Shown: piece by piece, positions 32,766 through 42,184 of the stretch | How the letters are laid out: each line of letters starts with the position of its first letter | How positions within the stretch are numbered: the stretch's first letter is position 1 | Assembly (NCBI GenBank): GCA_022225965.2 | Contig: JAKJXP020000051.1 | Span: forward strand, 124,001-188,000 | Direction: 5' to 3' | DNA length: 64,000 nucleotides | From: Diatrype stigma | Taxonomy: Eukaryota > Ascomycota > Sordariomycetes > Xylariales > Diatrypaceae | Translations under genes and position numbers: made by a program | Notes under the pieces: model-generated | The model's database searches: none | What the model saw: only the letters and a program-made list of their open reading frames with translations | Told to the model about the DNA's origin: nothing

Positions 32766-34358
32766 ATCGTCGTTGTAGTCGGTAGCGGATATCGACGGTG
32801 GCAACGGCTAAGGGCGCGTCTGCTGCGTAGGTCTAGGCCGAGCGAGAATGCTACCTCAGCCCGTCCGGCGACGTCACGGCCGCTCCCTGCAATAGGTCGG
32901 GTGTCAAAATCGAAGATCTTGACTGTCGAGGGCTGCAAGAGTTGATCTCGAGAAATGTCTATCTTGCAGCGATCAATATTTTAGCTTTCCCCCCTTCCCC
33001 CCTGTCCCTTTTCCCTTTCCCCACTCCCACTACCTCCCCCTATTTCGTCCCATACAGCTCGCTATAGTAGACCGACCCGCCCAGCCCACCCCGGCCCCCA
33101 CCCCCATATCCCTCCTTCCCCCACCATAATACGGCATAGATAGTTAGACAGAGGGGGGAGAGAGAGGGGGGCCAAGAGGAGCCTCCGGAGCGACGGCAAA
33201 TCCATATCCGCACGTGGAGGTGCGACGGGTGCTTGCATATAAGCCCAAGGACTGGCCACATCCGGTTTCTCGCACGGCTGCGTGCATCGAGGAGCCACAG
33301 CCCAAGGTGCTCTCCGCTGCCCTGGTAGGCAGGTCTAACTACTGGGCAACGCGGGGGGCACAGGCACAAACCTGGCTGAAGGGCGGTGTGAACCTGGGTG
33401 ACCTTGTATCTGCTGCTGCTGCTGCTGCTGCTCTTGCCGCTGCCGCTGCCGCCGCCGCTGTAATTCGCATTGCGCGCCTCGGTATGTGGCATGAGGTAGA
33501 CGCGCTGCCAACAATCCCAGCCCGGCGAAACCCAGAGAAGGCACCCCTATATGAGAGCCTGTTAAGCCTTCTCAGACGAGATCAGTCTGAGGGAACGCGT
33601 GCCGATTCGTCTCAAGTGGTGTGCGTGCTTGTGTGCGTGCCTGCCTGCGTGAGTTGGTGTGTTGTATGCGTGTGTGGGAGAGCATGTCAAGAAGTGATAG
33701 AATAAGGTAGACATTGGCAATGAAGAGTAAATACGCAGGTAACTAGGTGGTTACCTTACCAGTGTCGATGCTCTGATGCTGCGGACTCGAATGCTTCCCG
33801 GGAGCATACAAGTAGACCTGCCGCCATGTTAAATTCGGCGCTACGCCCCCTGAGTTTTTCTCGCTTGTGATGGTGATTATATTGAGCCGTGCCTATTAGT
33901 AACACTACCACTTGAACCTATCTGGATATAGTCGGAGGGTAAACAGAGCAGACCGCGACCTTACCATCGATACGCATTGCAAAAAGGGAGAGGAATCCTC
34001 AAAGACACCACGTCACGTCCAAGGCATCGAGGATACCATGAACGCCATGCCATCGTACTATGGCCATGCATCCGCTTACAATACTTCGAGAGTATGTCAC
34101 CATCTCTTGAGCCCGAAGAAACCCAAGGAAACCAACCCCCATTGTTACCTAAGGCTGGGGGTGCAAAGAGAATGACAGGGTTGGAGGACATATAGGAAGA
34201 ATGATTTTGAAAATCTCACTGGCCTTCATCTATCTACATCTACGTCTACATTCACCTCAACACCAATACCAACACGACAGCATTTCCTACCTACCTACAG
34301 AAACCCAAAGACTGGTGGAACAGAAGGTTAGACACTATGCTGACGAAAAGAACCATAG

Positions 34359-35837
34359 ATGGCATCTCAGGGGCGCTCGTTCTCGAGGATAGACGGCGGG
34401 CTGTCCATCCTGAACAGCCAGATCGGCGTGTCTCAAGAAGAAGACCACTACATGGCCGACGGCCTCGATGCTTCGAGCCTCGCGCTCACCCCGCGCTGCG
34501 AGGTAGCACCGCCGTGGCCCTTCGGCGGCAGCGGCCAGCACCAATTCTCCTCCTCGTCCGGGAGTCAAGCCATCATGCTGCAGCAACAACCGCATCAGCA
34601 AGCCAACACAACAGCAGCGGCCGCAGCCGGGTACTGCTCAGCCGCTGGCGGCGACTGGGGCTCACCGGTAGAGACGCCGCCGCCTCTGCTGCCTCACTTC
34701 ACGCACGCCAACAGTAGCAGCAACATGGACGAACTGACGTATCATCATCGCAATCAACAGTATCAATCTACCAACCACCAACACCACCAAACACAGCAAC
34801 AACATGCCTCCGAACTACTGCACCGGAGCGGAAGCAGCCACTACCACCTTTCTTCTTCCACAGCCGCCCATCCGGCCACCCTCTCGCCCTCACCATCCCT
34901 GAAACCCGTCACCGCCGCCACCTCGGCCACCGCCATCACTACCGCCATTGCCACCTCACGATCGAAGAGACGGCGAAGCTACCAGCAGCAACAACAACAC
35001 CATCACGGCTCCGCTTCTCCCGAAAGCCGCTCTTCCTCCGTTGCTGCCGCCGCCGCCGCAGCAGCAGCTGTGTCGTCGTCAATATCATCACCTCCACCCA
35101 GCAAAGGCAGCAGTGGCAATGGCAATGGAAGTAATGGCCACGGTGGTAGTAGTCGGACGCGGCTCCGCAGCGCCTCCCGGGCCTCGAAGAATGCGAACCA
35201 CAACCCGCCGGCGACGGCCGAGGAGCGGCGCAGCCGCGAGTGCCACAACCAGGTCGAGAAGCAGTACCGAAATCGGCTGAATGCGCAGTTCGAGAGCCTT
35301 CTGGAGGCGCTGCCGGAAAGTATGCGGAGAGGGGGAGGAAGCAGCGAGGGTCGGGGCCAGGGCCAGGGTCAGGGTCAGGGTCAAGGTGGCGGAAGTGCAA
35401 GTGGAGGTGGAGGCTGGGGTTGGGGCGGTGATAACAGCAACGATGGTATGGGGGGAGGTGGAGTGGGAGGAGACCATCCTTACTACCAGGGTGGCGGCGG
35501 CGACGGCGGTGGATTCGAAGGAGCGCTGAGCTCAGCAGCCGCGGCCGCAGCCGCAGAGCGCAAGGTCAGCCGCGCCGAGGTGCTCGACATGGCGCGGAGG
35601 CACATCAAGCTGCTCGAGCGGGAGTGCGCCGTGCTCGAGGGCGAGAGGGACGAGCTCCGCGACAGCGTCCAGAGGCTGCGGTGGTTCTTCGGCCGGTGTG
35701 GCGAGAATGTCGGGAGCGGCGGCGGCGGCGCTGGCGCTGCTGGTGATGCTCCTTCATCCTCCTCCTCCTCCTCCTCCTCCTTACCGGATCAGGACCAGGA
35801 TCACAAACCACCCCTTACTTATGTAAATGTGGCTTGA
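34359..35837 (+). CDS. bHLH transcription factor with a very long loop
   Basis: Single exon, 492 residues. The basic region and helix 1 read RRSRECHNQVEKQYRNRLNA and QFESLLEALPES (about 288-320), with the H/E/R positions that contact an E-box. Helix 2 reads KVSRAEVLDMARRHIKLLE (about 401-419) and runs into a leucine-heptad-like coil ERECAVLEGERDELRDSVQRL. About 80 Gly-rich, low-complexity residues separate the helices. The N-terminal 285 residues are Gln/His/Ser/Ala-rich and disordered, with a KRRR patch at about 204-207. The protein should bind DNA as a dimer in the nucleus; targets are unknown. Fungal bHLH proteins of this type often control development or metabolism (inference). The 4.7-kb upstream spacer suggests complex regulation. 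The start is the first ATG in the long frame; an upstream coding exon is not excluded. Confidence 0.88.
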   Translation: MASQGRSFSRIDGGLSILNSQIGVSQEEDHYMADGLDASSLALTPRCEVAPPWPFGGSGQHQFSSSSGSQAIMLQQQPHQQANTTAAAAAGYCSAAGGDWGSPVETPPPLLPHFTHANSSSNMDELTYHHRNQQYQSTNHQHHQTQQQHASELLHRSGSSHYHLSSSTAAHPATLSPSPSLKPVTAATSATAITTAIATSRSKRRRSYQQQQQHHHGSASPESRSSSVAAAAAAAAAVSSSISSPPPSKGSSGNGNGSNGHGGSSRTRLRSASRASKNANHNPPATAEERRSRECHNQVEKQYRNRLNAQFESLLEALPESMRRGGGSSEGRGQGQGQGQGQGGGSASGGGGWGWGGDNSNDGMGGGGVGGDHPYYQGGGGDGGGFEGALSSAAAAAAAERKVSRAEVLDMARRHIKLLERECAVLEGERDELRDSVQRLRWFFGRCGENVGSGGGGAGAAGDAPSSSSSSSSSLPDQDQDHKPPLTYVNVA

Positions 35838-36059
35838 AGAAGAACTTGGCGTGACATGAGTGTGAGGTGCCCGGTATGAGAGGGGGGAGGAGGATCCAAG
35901 GAGAGCAAGCAAGCGAGCAGGCGTGCGTACGTACGTTTATTTTTATTTTTATACCTTCTACTTCTACTTCTACTTCTTCCTCTTCCCTGTTTCAGCCTAT
36001 GTCTTGTGTGGAAGTGAGCGTTCCGTCAACCCATGGCTATTACCCCTTTGGTGTTCGAA

Positions 36060-36109
<50 letters not shown>

Positions 36110-36722
36110 GTAGATAGCAGACGCGAGCTTCGAGCTGTCTATATCCTCCATCGGATCCCTTCTGGCAGGGGCGCGTGGGATATGAAGAGAGAGCGAGATA
36201 CATATATAGGTGCACAGCTACTATACGGCCTTCACAGTTGACGGGCAAGAGGACGCTTAATGGAAGCTCATCGATACCTAATACCCAGCTACCTCATGCA
36301 CTCTGCTTATGGAATCAAACGATACCTACATGAATGCTTACATGAGCCTGCGATCTCGAATGAGGCGCCTCAGTTAGCTTCTATCTAAAGATAGTAACTG
36401 AACGATCAGTAAGTATACATTGCATATGGGTGGATGTCAAGTGATGGAATATTCAAGTATATAGGTATAAGGAGTTTATATAAGTTTAAAGTGTAGACAA
36501 GGCTCAATTATGTATGTGCAAGGACTGCCGCAACCGAGGCGACTTTCAGACAGACAAGACAGACAACCCCCGAAATGCAGAAACATGATGCGGAACTCCT
36601 ATCCAATGCAATGCTGTAGTGCATAGCCGCTGAACCCGACGCCCAACTCGAACGGACGAAAACATACAAGTTGTTCAAGGTCAACGATCCGGGCACTAGG
36701 CCGCCACGTCGTCGAGTCCTCT
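35838..36722. other. Spacer between convergent bHLH and NIPA genes
   Basis: About 0.9 kb with TTCTAC-type repeats near 35950-35990 and a composite AT/GT microsatellite. It presumably contains both 3' UTRs. No gene is seen. Confidence 0.6.
36060..36104. repeat. (AT)7(TG)16 composite microsatellite
   Basis: An AT run (36060-36073) merges into sixteen TG units (36073-36104), followed by CGTGTG. It lies just 3' of the bHLH gene and likely varies in length between strains. Confidence 0.95.
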
Positions 36723-38905
36723 CTAACCAGGCAGCGATCCATCGCTATTTATTGAGTTAGGGGTACGATCACCAGCGGTCCGGCTTTCGGTGTCGGTATT
36801 TCTCCGCCTCTTCTTCCCCCCTCCGAAGAATTCTTCTAGTGTGTTGCTGAGACTGCGAGCTCGCCTGCGAATGCTCTTATGTTCTGTGGATTGGTCCTCG
36901 TCATCAGTTTGGGGCTCTCTGCTCCCATGGGATGAGAAGGGGGGATCGGCAAGAGTGTTCGCCCCATCTCCATCGCGCGGGATACCAAGGCTCGCTATCA
37001 GGCTATTTCTCATGCGTCTCGTAGAACCCCTTCGGGAGACTGACCCTTCCCGTCCGCGCCCGCTCAGAGCGTCTGACACCATTGCGTTGAACGTGGATGA
37101 TAATGGTGATGGTGATATGAATCTGTTGTTGAAGTGACGGCTTAGAGGCCTGGAGTCTGATATTGAATGCCGTGGGGGTGTGGTAGGTCGAGCTGGAGGG
37201 GGTCCATCAGAATCGGTGTGGTCACATGAAACTAGCCCAGGCTCTGTCGCCGCAACGGAGGGCATTGATTGAATCGTGACGACGCTGTCATTTGATAACG
37301 TTTGAGGGAGGACCGGGTGTGATGGTAGATGATCGGTGGAGCTGGAATGTGTCCAGGGGTTTTCAAGTAGTGGCGACTGCTCGGCAGGTGTTCCTAGAGA
37401 TGTCCTCGAGATTCGAGGGTCCCGACTTAGGGGAAGATGTTTGATCGTTGAGCTAGCAAAACTAACGCGCGACCCTAACGACGACCGCCTCGAAGATGCT
37501 ATCGAAGTCGGTTGCTGACCTTGATATCTAGCTTCTTCCCTAGGCTGGTCGGAGGTGCCCGCTGCTGCTTCTCGGTACATAAGACCGATGCTCTCTTCTA
37601 TGTCCTCGTCATCTGATAGTTGGTCCTCATCGTCCTGAGATGGCCGGCCACTGGTGATTAGGAAGACGCCAAAGAAAGTGAGAAGACAGCCGCCCACAAA
37701 TTTAGCCGCCTGCGTGCGAGTCGTGCGTTCAAAGTCTCGGTACAGGACTGCACTTCCAATGATTACGGATAATGTGAAAAGTACAAACTGAATGGGTATA
37801 ACCTGGGTCGAATCGAACCGCTGAAGGGCCTTGTTCAGGTATCGCACCTGCATAATCGCAGTCCCTAGCAGCACCAACAGGAGGCCATATGTGACAGGAG
37901 TCGTGAAGGCCTTGAACAGCGTAGATGAGAGCATAGACGAAACACCTTTTGTAGATAGAACAGTGTAGCCACCTTTACAGTTTTGTTAGTAATAGAATTT
38001 CGTGTCAACAACCGGAGACTTGACATACCGAATAAGCCAACAAGACCGAGGTCAATGAGGATGGTTCGATGGCCATATCTGGGGCTCGCCCACATCAAAA
38101 CAAGAATGAAGGAACATGTGATAGCTACATATATTTCGAACGGGGTTCCGGCGATGGCATCCCATACATCGTGGGGATCTAACTTGGTTTCCTCTTGGTT
38201 GGCACTGAGGACGACGACTATAGCGCCGGCAACAGCGATGAGGACGCCCCAGAGGTCGCGGGTTCGGAAGCGCTCGCCAAAGAACAAGGGGGCGATGACG
38301 CAGTTGGAGATTAGAGCAAACACGCCGAGAGGTGACACGATGGAAGCAGGGGCAAAGCCATAGGCCAGAAAGTTGCCCATCTCCCCGATGGTCATCAACA
38401 CCTGACCCAGCCACCAAGACGGAGACTTGAGATATGTCGATGTGACCTTAGAATCATCACTATCATTTTCCGTCCAGGCCGTATCGCTGGATTGGAAGGA
38501 CTGTGCCAGTGGATGCGATTCCTGGGCAGTGCCGTCGTCGTGATCGTCTTCCTGCGCATCCATCGAGACGGATGGCCTCTCCGCTGTCCCGTAGCTAGCG
38601 CGAGAGGTTGTGTTTGTATTCCGAGCGCGTTCCAGAGCCTCCCTCGCGCGCGCCCTCGCCTCGTTCCGACGTCGGTGTAGCTGGATGTGCGCATACCTCT
38701 GCACGTTCAGCGCCAGCGCGATCAGAACGTTGCCCACAATCGCCGTGACTATGCCGATGAGGGGACTCCAGTTTCCCAGTCTCGAACCACCGTGATTGCC
38801 ATCGCCATCGCCATTGCCATTGCCATCGCCATCTGCTTGTCCAGCAATCAAAGACCAGCTTGCGCCGAAGAGACCGTCTATGTCTATCTCGCGTAGGACC
38901 GGCAT
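36723..38905 (-). CDS. NIPA-type magnesium transporter (DUF803)
   Basis: Two exons, 38905-38029 and 37972-36723, with a 56-nt intron (donor GTATGT, branch TACTAAC, acceptor AAAG), give 708 residues. NIPA proteins are multi-pass divalent cation (mainly Mg2+) transporters related to the drug/metabolite superfamily. Membrane segments are visible at about 47-68, 165-185 (GEMGNFLAYGFAPASIVSPL is the family hallmark), 190-208, 217-235 and 259-275, and after the splice in FKAFTTPVTYGLLLVLL, then YLNKALQRFDSTQVIPIQFV and FVGGCLLTFFGVFLI. The splice reads GLVGLFG|GYTVLSTKGVSS. A fungal insert of about 90 charged residues (75-163) lies between the first two segments, and the last 260 residues are a Ser/Arg-rich cytosolic tail. 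An N-terminal Asp/Gly/Asn stretch is coded by a hexamer repeat (38798-38833). Ion specificity is inferred from family. Confidence 0.9.
38798..38833 (-). repeat. Hexanucleotide repeat coding Gly-Asp/Asn in the NIPA gene
   Basis: Six GCCATY units on the plus strand encode an alternating Gly with Asp or Asn stretch at residues about 25-36, ahead of the first membrane segment. Confidence 0.9.
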
Positions 38906-40432
38906 TTTCCCTCTTTTTCTTCTACTTCACTCGTTGCTCTCCGACATGGACGACTGTTTGAGGGCTAGCTGGTGGTTGGTGCCCTGCTCGGACTGTCAGA
39001 AGGCCGCTTCGTGATATGGAGAATTCGCTACAGGATAGCCGGTCTACCCGCGGCAGCCGCGGTCGGGTTGCGCCGGGAAGGGCCGAGACGTCGATGGGCA
39101 ACGATAGAAAGCTCGCAGAGCTCAATGACTTGGGTCTAATGATTTATATCCGAGGATCATTGGGGACGTGAGGGCCACAGGGACTCGACGCGACCATGCT
39201 GCTTGCCGCTTGCTGCTTTCCTTATCCTTAAGCCGGGGGCGGAGAGATGACAGACGACAGCACACGCAGGAGAGCGGGGAGAGCGAACTACTGATTATGT
39301 ATGTATGCTGTATGCCGTATGCTGTATGCGTGTTGTATGCGTGCTGTATGTGGGAGACTGGGTCCGATCGACGTTTGTTGAAAACTACCGACGTACGAAG
39401 TAGCTAAAAGAACATAGCTAGGAGAATATACCTAGGTAGGTAGTCGTTCCTTGGGCTTCGTGAAGGAAGTGAACTGCTACAGAAGAGATGTCGAACCGTG
39501 TAGCGAATCTAATGGAATCTTGGTATTACTCTGGTAGGGAATGAAAATAAAAACCCTGGTATTATAGAAAGCCTGAAAGGCTTAGATAACGTAAGTATGT
39601 AACTCGTAGAGTTTTCGAAGAAGGATGTCAACTATTGAATGCATATGCTACTACGTAGTATGGCTATTACCAGATTACCAGATTACCAGACCTGGAGACG
39701 TAAGACGCCCAACTATACCTAGTTACCTACCTAGGTCCTACCTAGGTATCCATACACAGAGCTCCGTCATCCTGCATTTATAGGCGCAGGCAATACAAGT
39801 AGATATGCACCTACTGTCTGCTAGAAGGTCTGATAGCACTGGAGGCCTGAGAGTAGAGATAGGTACTGTAGGTAATATGATGTATGTACAATGGAATAGC
39901 CCACCCCACACCTCGGGCTACAATGTATGTAGGTATGTATGATGGCAACTGACAAAGCAGGCAGTCAGGAAAGGAGTCGAGGATTGCTCGGCAATAGTAA
40001 CTCTGTACTGCTACAATCCGGGTTGGAACATCCGCCCGACAAGCAGCAATAACTTACATGTAGGGCTGCTACCCGCGTACCGATCTGCGCTGTTACGGGG
40101 TGTATGATGTACCTAATTAGATGTACCTAGGTAGGTTTCACGACCTGGTGTCTTAGTTATACAGTTTTAATGTAACTTCATACTTCATATAGTTATGACT
40201 GCCGCAGAGTATATAGTGACTCCATAGGTGATATGTATCAACCATCAGGGGGAATCCCGTCCTCCCGTCCTACGTGGATACCTGCCCGACTCGACTACCC
40301 GTTACCTCCCTAGTAGACTAGCAATTACACCTGGGCATGTATAATCCTCCGATCAACATCGTCCTCAGCCATTACATTCCTTCCCTCTTCAACTCCCACC
40401 CGCTCGACCGGACCCTCTTCCCATAGGCGACC
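38906..40432. promoter_or_regulatory. Divergent region between NIPA transporter and WDR70
   Basis: About 1.5 kb between divergent start codons. It holds three TACCTAGGTA copies (39429, 39739, 40124) and one TACGAAGTA (39394-39402), plus a TGTATGC-type repeat near 39299-39350. No gene is evident. Confidence 0.6.
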
Positions 40433-42184
40433 ATGAGCGACGAAGAAGAAGTCCAGATTGAAGGGCCAGATCTGGCAGAAGATGACCCAATGCGCGCCTT
40501 CCTACCAGCGTCATTCGGCAAGAAATCCAAAGAGGCTAACGTTGCCGCGCAAATAGAGCGGACCAAGAGAACTGTCGATACAGGAAAGCCCAAAACATTG
40601 CCAGTGCCAGAAGTAACACAGCTGCCCATGCCGACCACTGCGACCGATAGCGATGGCTCCTCAGATGAAGATGATTCCGAAGACGACGAAGATGAATACC
40701 CTACCTCCCACGAGATGGTCATCAAGACCCACGAACGCGCCGTCACGTCACTTTCGCTAGATCCCGCAGGGGGTCGATTGATATCCGGGTCTATCGATTG
40801 CAATGTGAAGCTACACGACTTTGCATCCATGACACCCACCACCATCCGTGCTTTTAGAAGCGTTGATCCCTGGGAAACCAAGCTTTCCGCAGCAAACTCA
40901 GAGGCGCACCCTATCCACCGGGTGCAGTTCAATCCACTCGCTGGGGGTGTCCTTCTCTGTGTATCGGCGCATCCCCAGGCCAAAATATTGTCTCGAGATG
41001 GTGACGTTATTACAGAGTTCGTCAAGGGTGACATGTACCTTCGCGACATGCACAACACGAAGGGACACGTCTCAGAGATCACGACGGGAACCTGGCATCC
41101 GACCGACAAGAACCTGTGCGTCACGGCGGGAACCGACAGCACTTTGCGAATATGGGACATCAACAATAAGCGTAGCCAGAAAGAGGTGCTTGTCTTCAAG
41201 TCCAAGGCCCCTGGAGCCGCTGGACGGACCCGGATGACCACTGTGGCTTGGGGAACCCCGGCCCAAGGGGGTAGCCATGTCCTAGTCTCAGCTGCCCTCG
41301 ATGGTTCCTTGGTCATGTGGAGCGGAAACGGCCCTTTCACTCGGCCCGCAGCCGAAATCCGGGATGCTCACAAGCCCAACACCTGGACCGGAGGGATTGA
41401 CATCAGTTCGGACGGGCGCATGGTGGTTACAAGAGGGGGCGACGATCTGATCAAGCTCTGGGACACGAGGAAATTCAAAGAACCCCTCGTCTCTGTGGCC
41501 CACCCGTCCACATCAGATCACTACCCGACTACTAATATAAAGTATGCGCCGAATTCTACCAGCATCATCACGGGGTCTGCCAACGGTCATCTTCACATAT
41601 TGAATCCAGGAAACTTGCAGCCCGAGTACACAACGCCCATCACAGAGGGTGTTCCGGTCATCACGGTAGATTGGCACCCCAAGATCAACCAGATTGTTAC
41701 GGGCTCTGCCAACGGGGAAATGCGCATTCTATATAACCCGACCATGTCCGCTAGAGGCGCGGTCGATGTTATGTCGCGGGCGCCCAAAAAGCGACACCTG
41801 GACGACAACCCTGAATTCACAACGGACCAATCGCTTGGGCTTTCCGGCGATTCGATCATTACCCCGGGGGCTCTGCCCATGGGCGGGAGAAAGGCCGGCG
41901 TCACGGCATCCGGAAAGTCGAAAGACCCCAGAAGGCCCCAGGTTCCTCAGCAGACGCCGTTCATGCGCAGCCAGCCGGACGAGAAGCACATCAGCGAGAA
42001 TATCCCTCTGAGCCGCATGCTGCACGAGGACCCGAGAGAAGCGCTTCTGAAGTATGCTGATGTCGCCAACAAGGATCCCATGTTTACGAAGGCTTGGAAG
42101 GGCACGCAGCCGGTTACGCAATATGCAGATTTAAGTGACGAGGAGGCGGACGAAGGACCAGACAAGAAGAAGATCAAGAGGTGA
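40433..42184 (+). CDS. WDR70: WD40-repeat protein of the WDR70 family
   Basis: Single exon, 583 residues. The acidic N-terminus (MSDEEE..., DDSEDDEDEY at about 80-89) precedes a WD40 propeller from about residue 95 to 440. Repeats are recognisable by ISGSIDCNVKLHDF, VTAGTDSTLRIWDI, LVSAALDGSLVMW, VTRGGDDLIKLWD, ITGSANGHLHIL and VTGSANGEMRIL. The stretch SIDCNVKLHDFASM and the C-terminal DPREALLKYADVA followed by DPMFTKAW are hallmarks of WDR70 (gastrulation-defective-1-like) proteins. The C-terminus ends in a basic KKKIKR, a likely nuclear signal. In animals and fission yeast this family has been linked to chromatin and DNA-damage responses; the role here is inferred. Length agrees with fungal members. 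It is the upstream neighbour of SNF2 in the same orientation, but 2.2 kb apart, so independent. Confidence 0.92.
   Translation: MSDEEEVQIEGPDLAEDDPMRAFLPASFGKKSKEANVAAQIERTKRTVDTGKPKTLPVPEVTQLPMPTTATDSDGSSDEDDSEDDEDEYPTSHEMVIKTHERAVTSLSLDPAGGRLISGSIDCNVKLHDFASMTPTTIRAFRSVDPWETKLSAANSEAHPIHRVQFNPLAGGVLLCVSAHPQAKILSRDGDVITEFVKGDMYLRDMHNTKGHVSEITTGTWHPTDKNLCVTAGTDSTLRIWDINNKRSQKEVLVFKSKAPGAAGRTRMTTVAWGTPAQGGSHVLVSAALDGSLVMWSGNGPFTRPAAEIRDAHKPNTWTGGIDISSDGRMVVTRGGDDLIKLWDTRKFKEPLVSVAHPSTSDHYPTTNIKYAPNSTSIITGSANGHLHILNPGNLQPEYTTPITEGVPVITVDWHPKINQIVTGSANGEMRILYNPTMSARGAVDVMSRAPKKRHLDDNPEFTTDQSLGLSGDSIITPGALPMGGRKAGVTASGKSKDPRRPQVPQQTPFMRSQPDEKHISENIPLSRMLHEDPREALLKYADVANKDPMFTKAWKGTQPVTQYADLSDEEADEGPDKKKIKR

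Larger units (their letters stand above)
29689..34358. other. Long non-coding region upstream of the bHLH gene
   Basis: About 4.7 kb with no supportable gene, the longest spacer in the window. It includes pyrimidine-rich tracts (30690-30910), a 16-bp perfect palindrome, a CTTGC pentamer repeat, a TCG trinucleotide repeat and TG-rich stretches (33615-33680). Several short frames start after CT-rich leaders, including a minus-strand 52-base putative exon (30782-30731) with a good GTAAGT donor, but no complete model closes into a recognisable protein. It may be an extended promoter and leader for the transcription factor. Confidence 0.5.

Noticed and set aside
32681..32938. Polyvaline and polythreonine frames on both strands
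   Set aside because: Products of the TCG microsatellite.
33040..33492. Minus-strand frame with Gly- and Ser-rich runs
   Set aside because: Low-complexity content derives from CAG/CCG repeats and G-rich spacer; no conserved segment.
40372..41340. 322-codon antisense frame over WDR70
   Set aside because: Opposite strand encodes clear WD40 repeats; the antisense protein has no recognisable feature.
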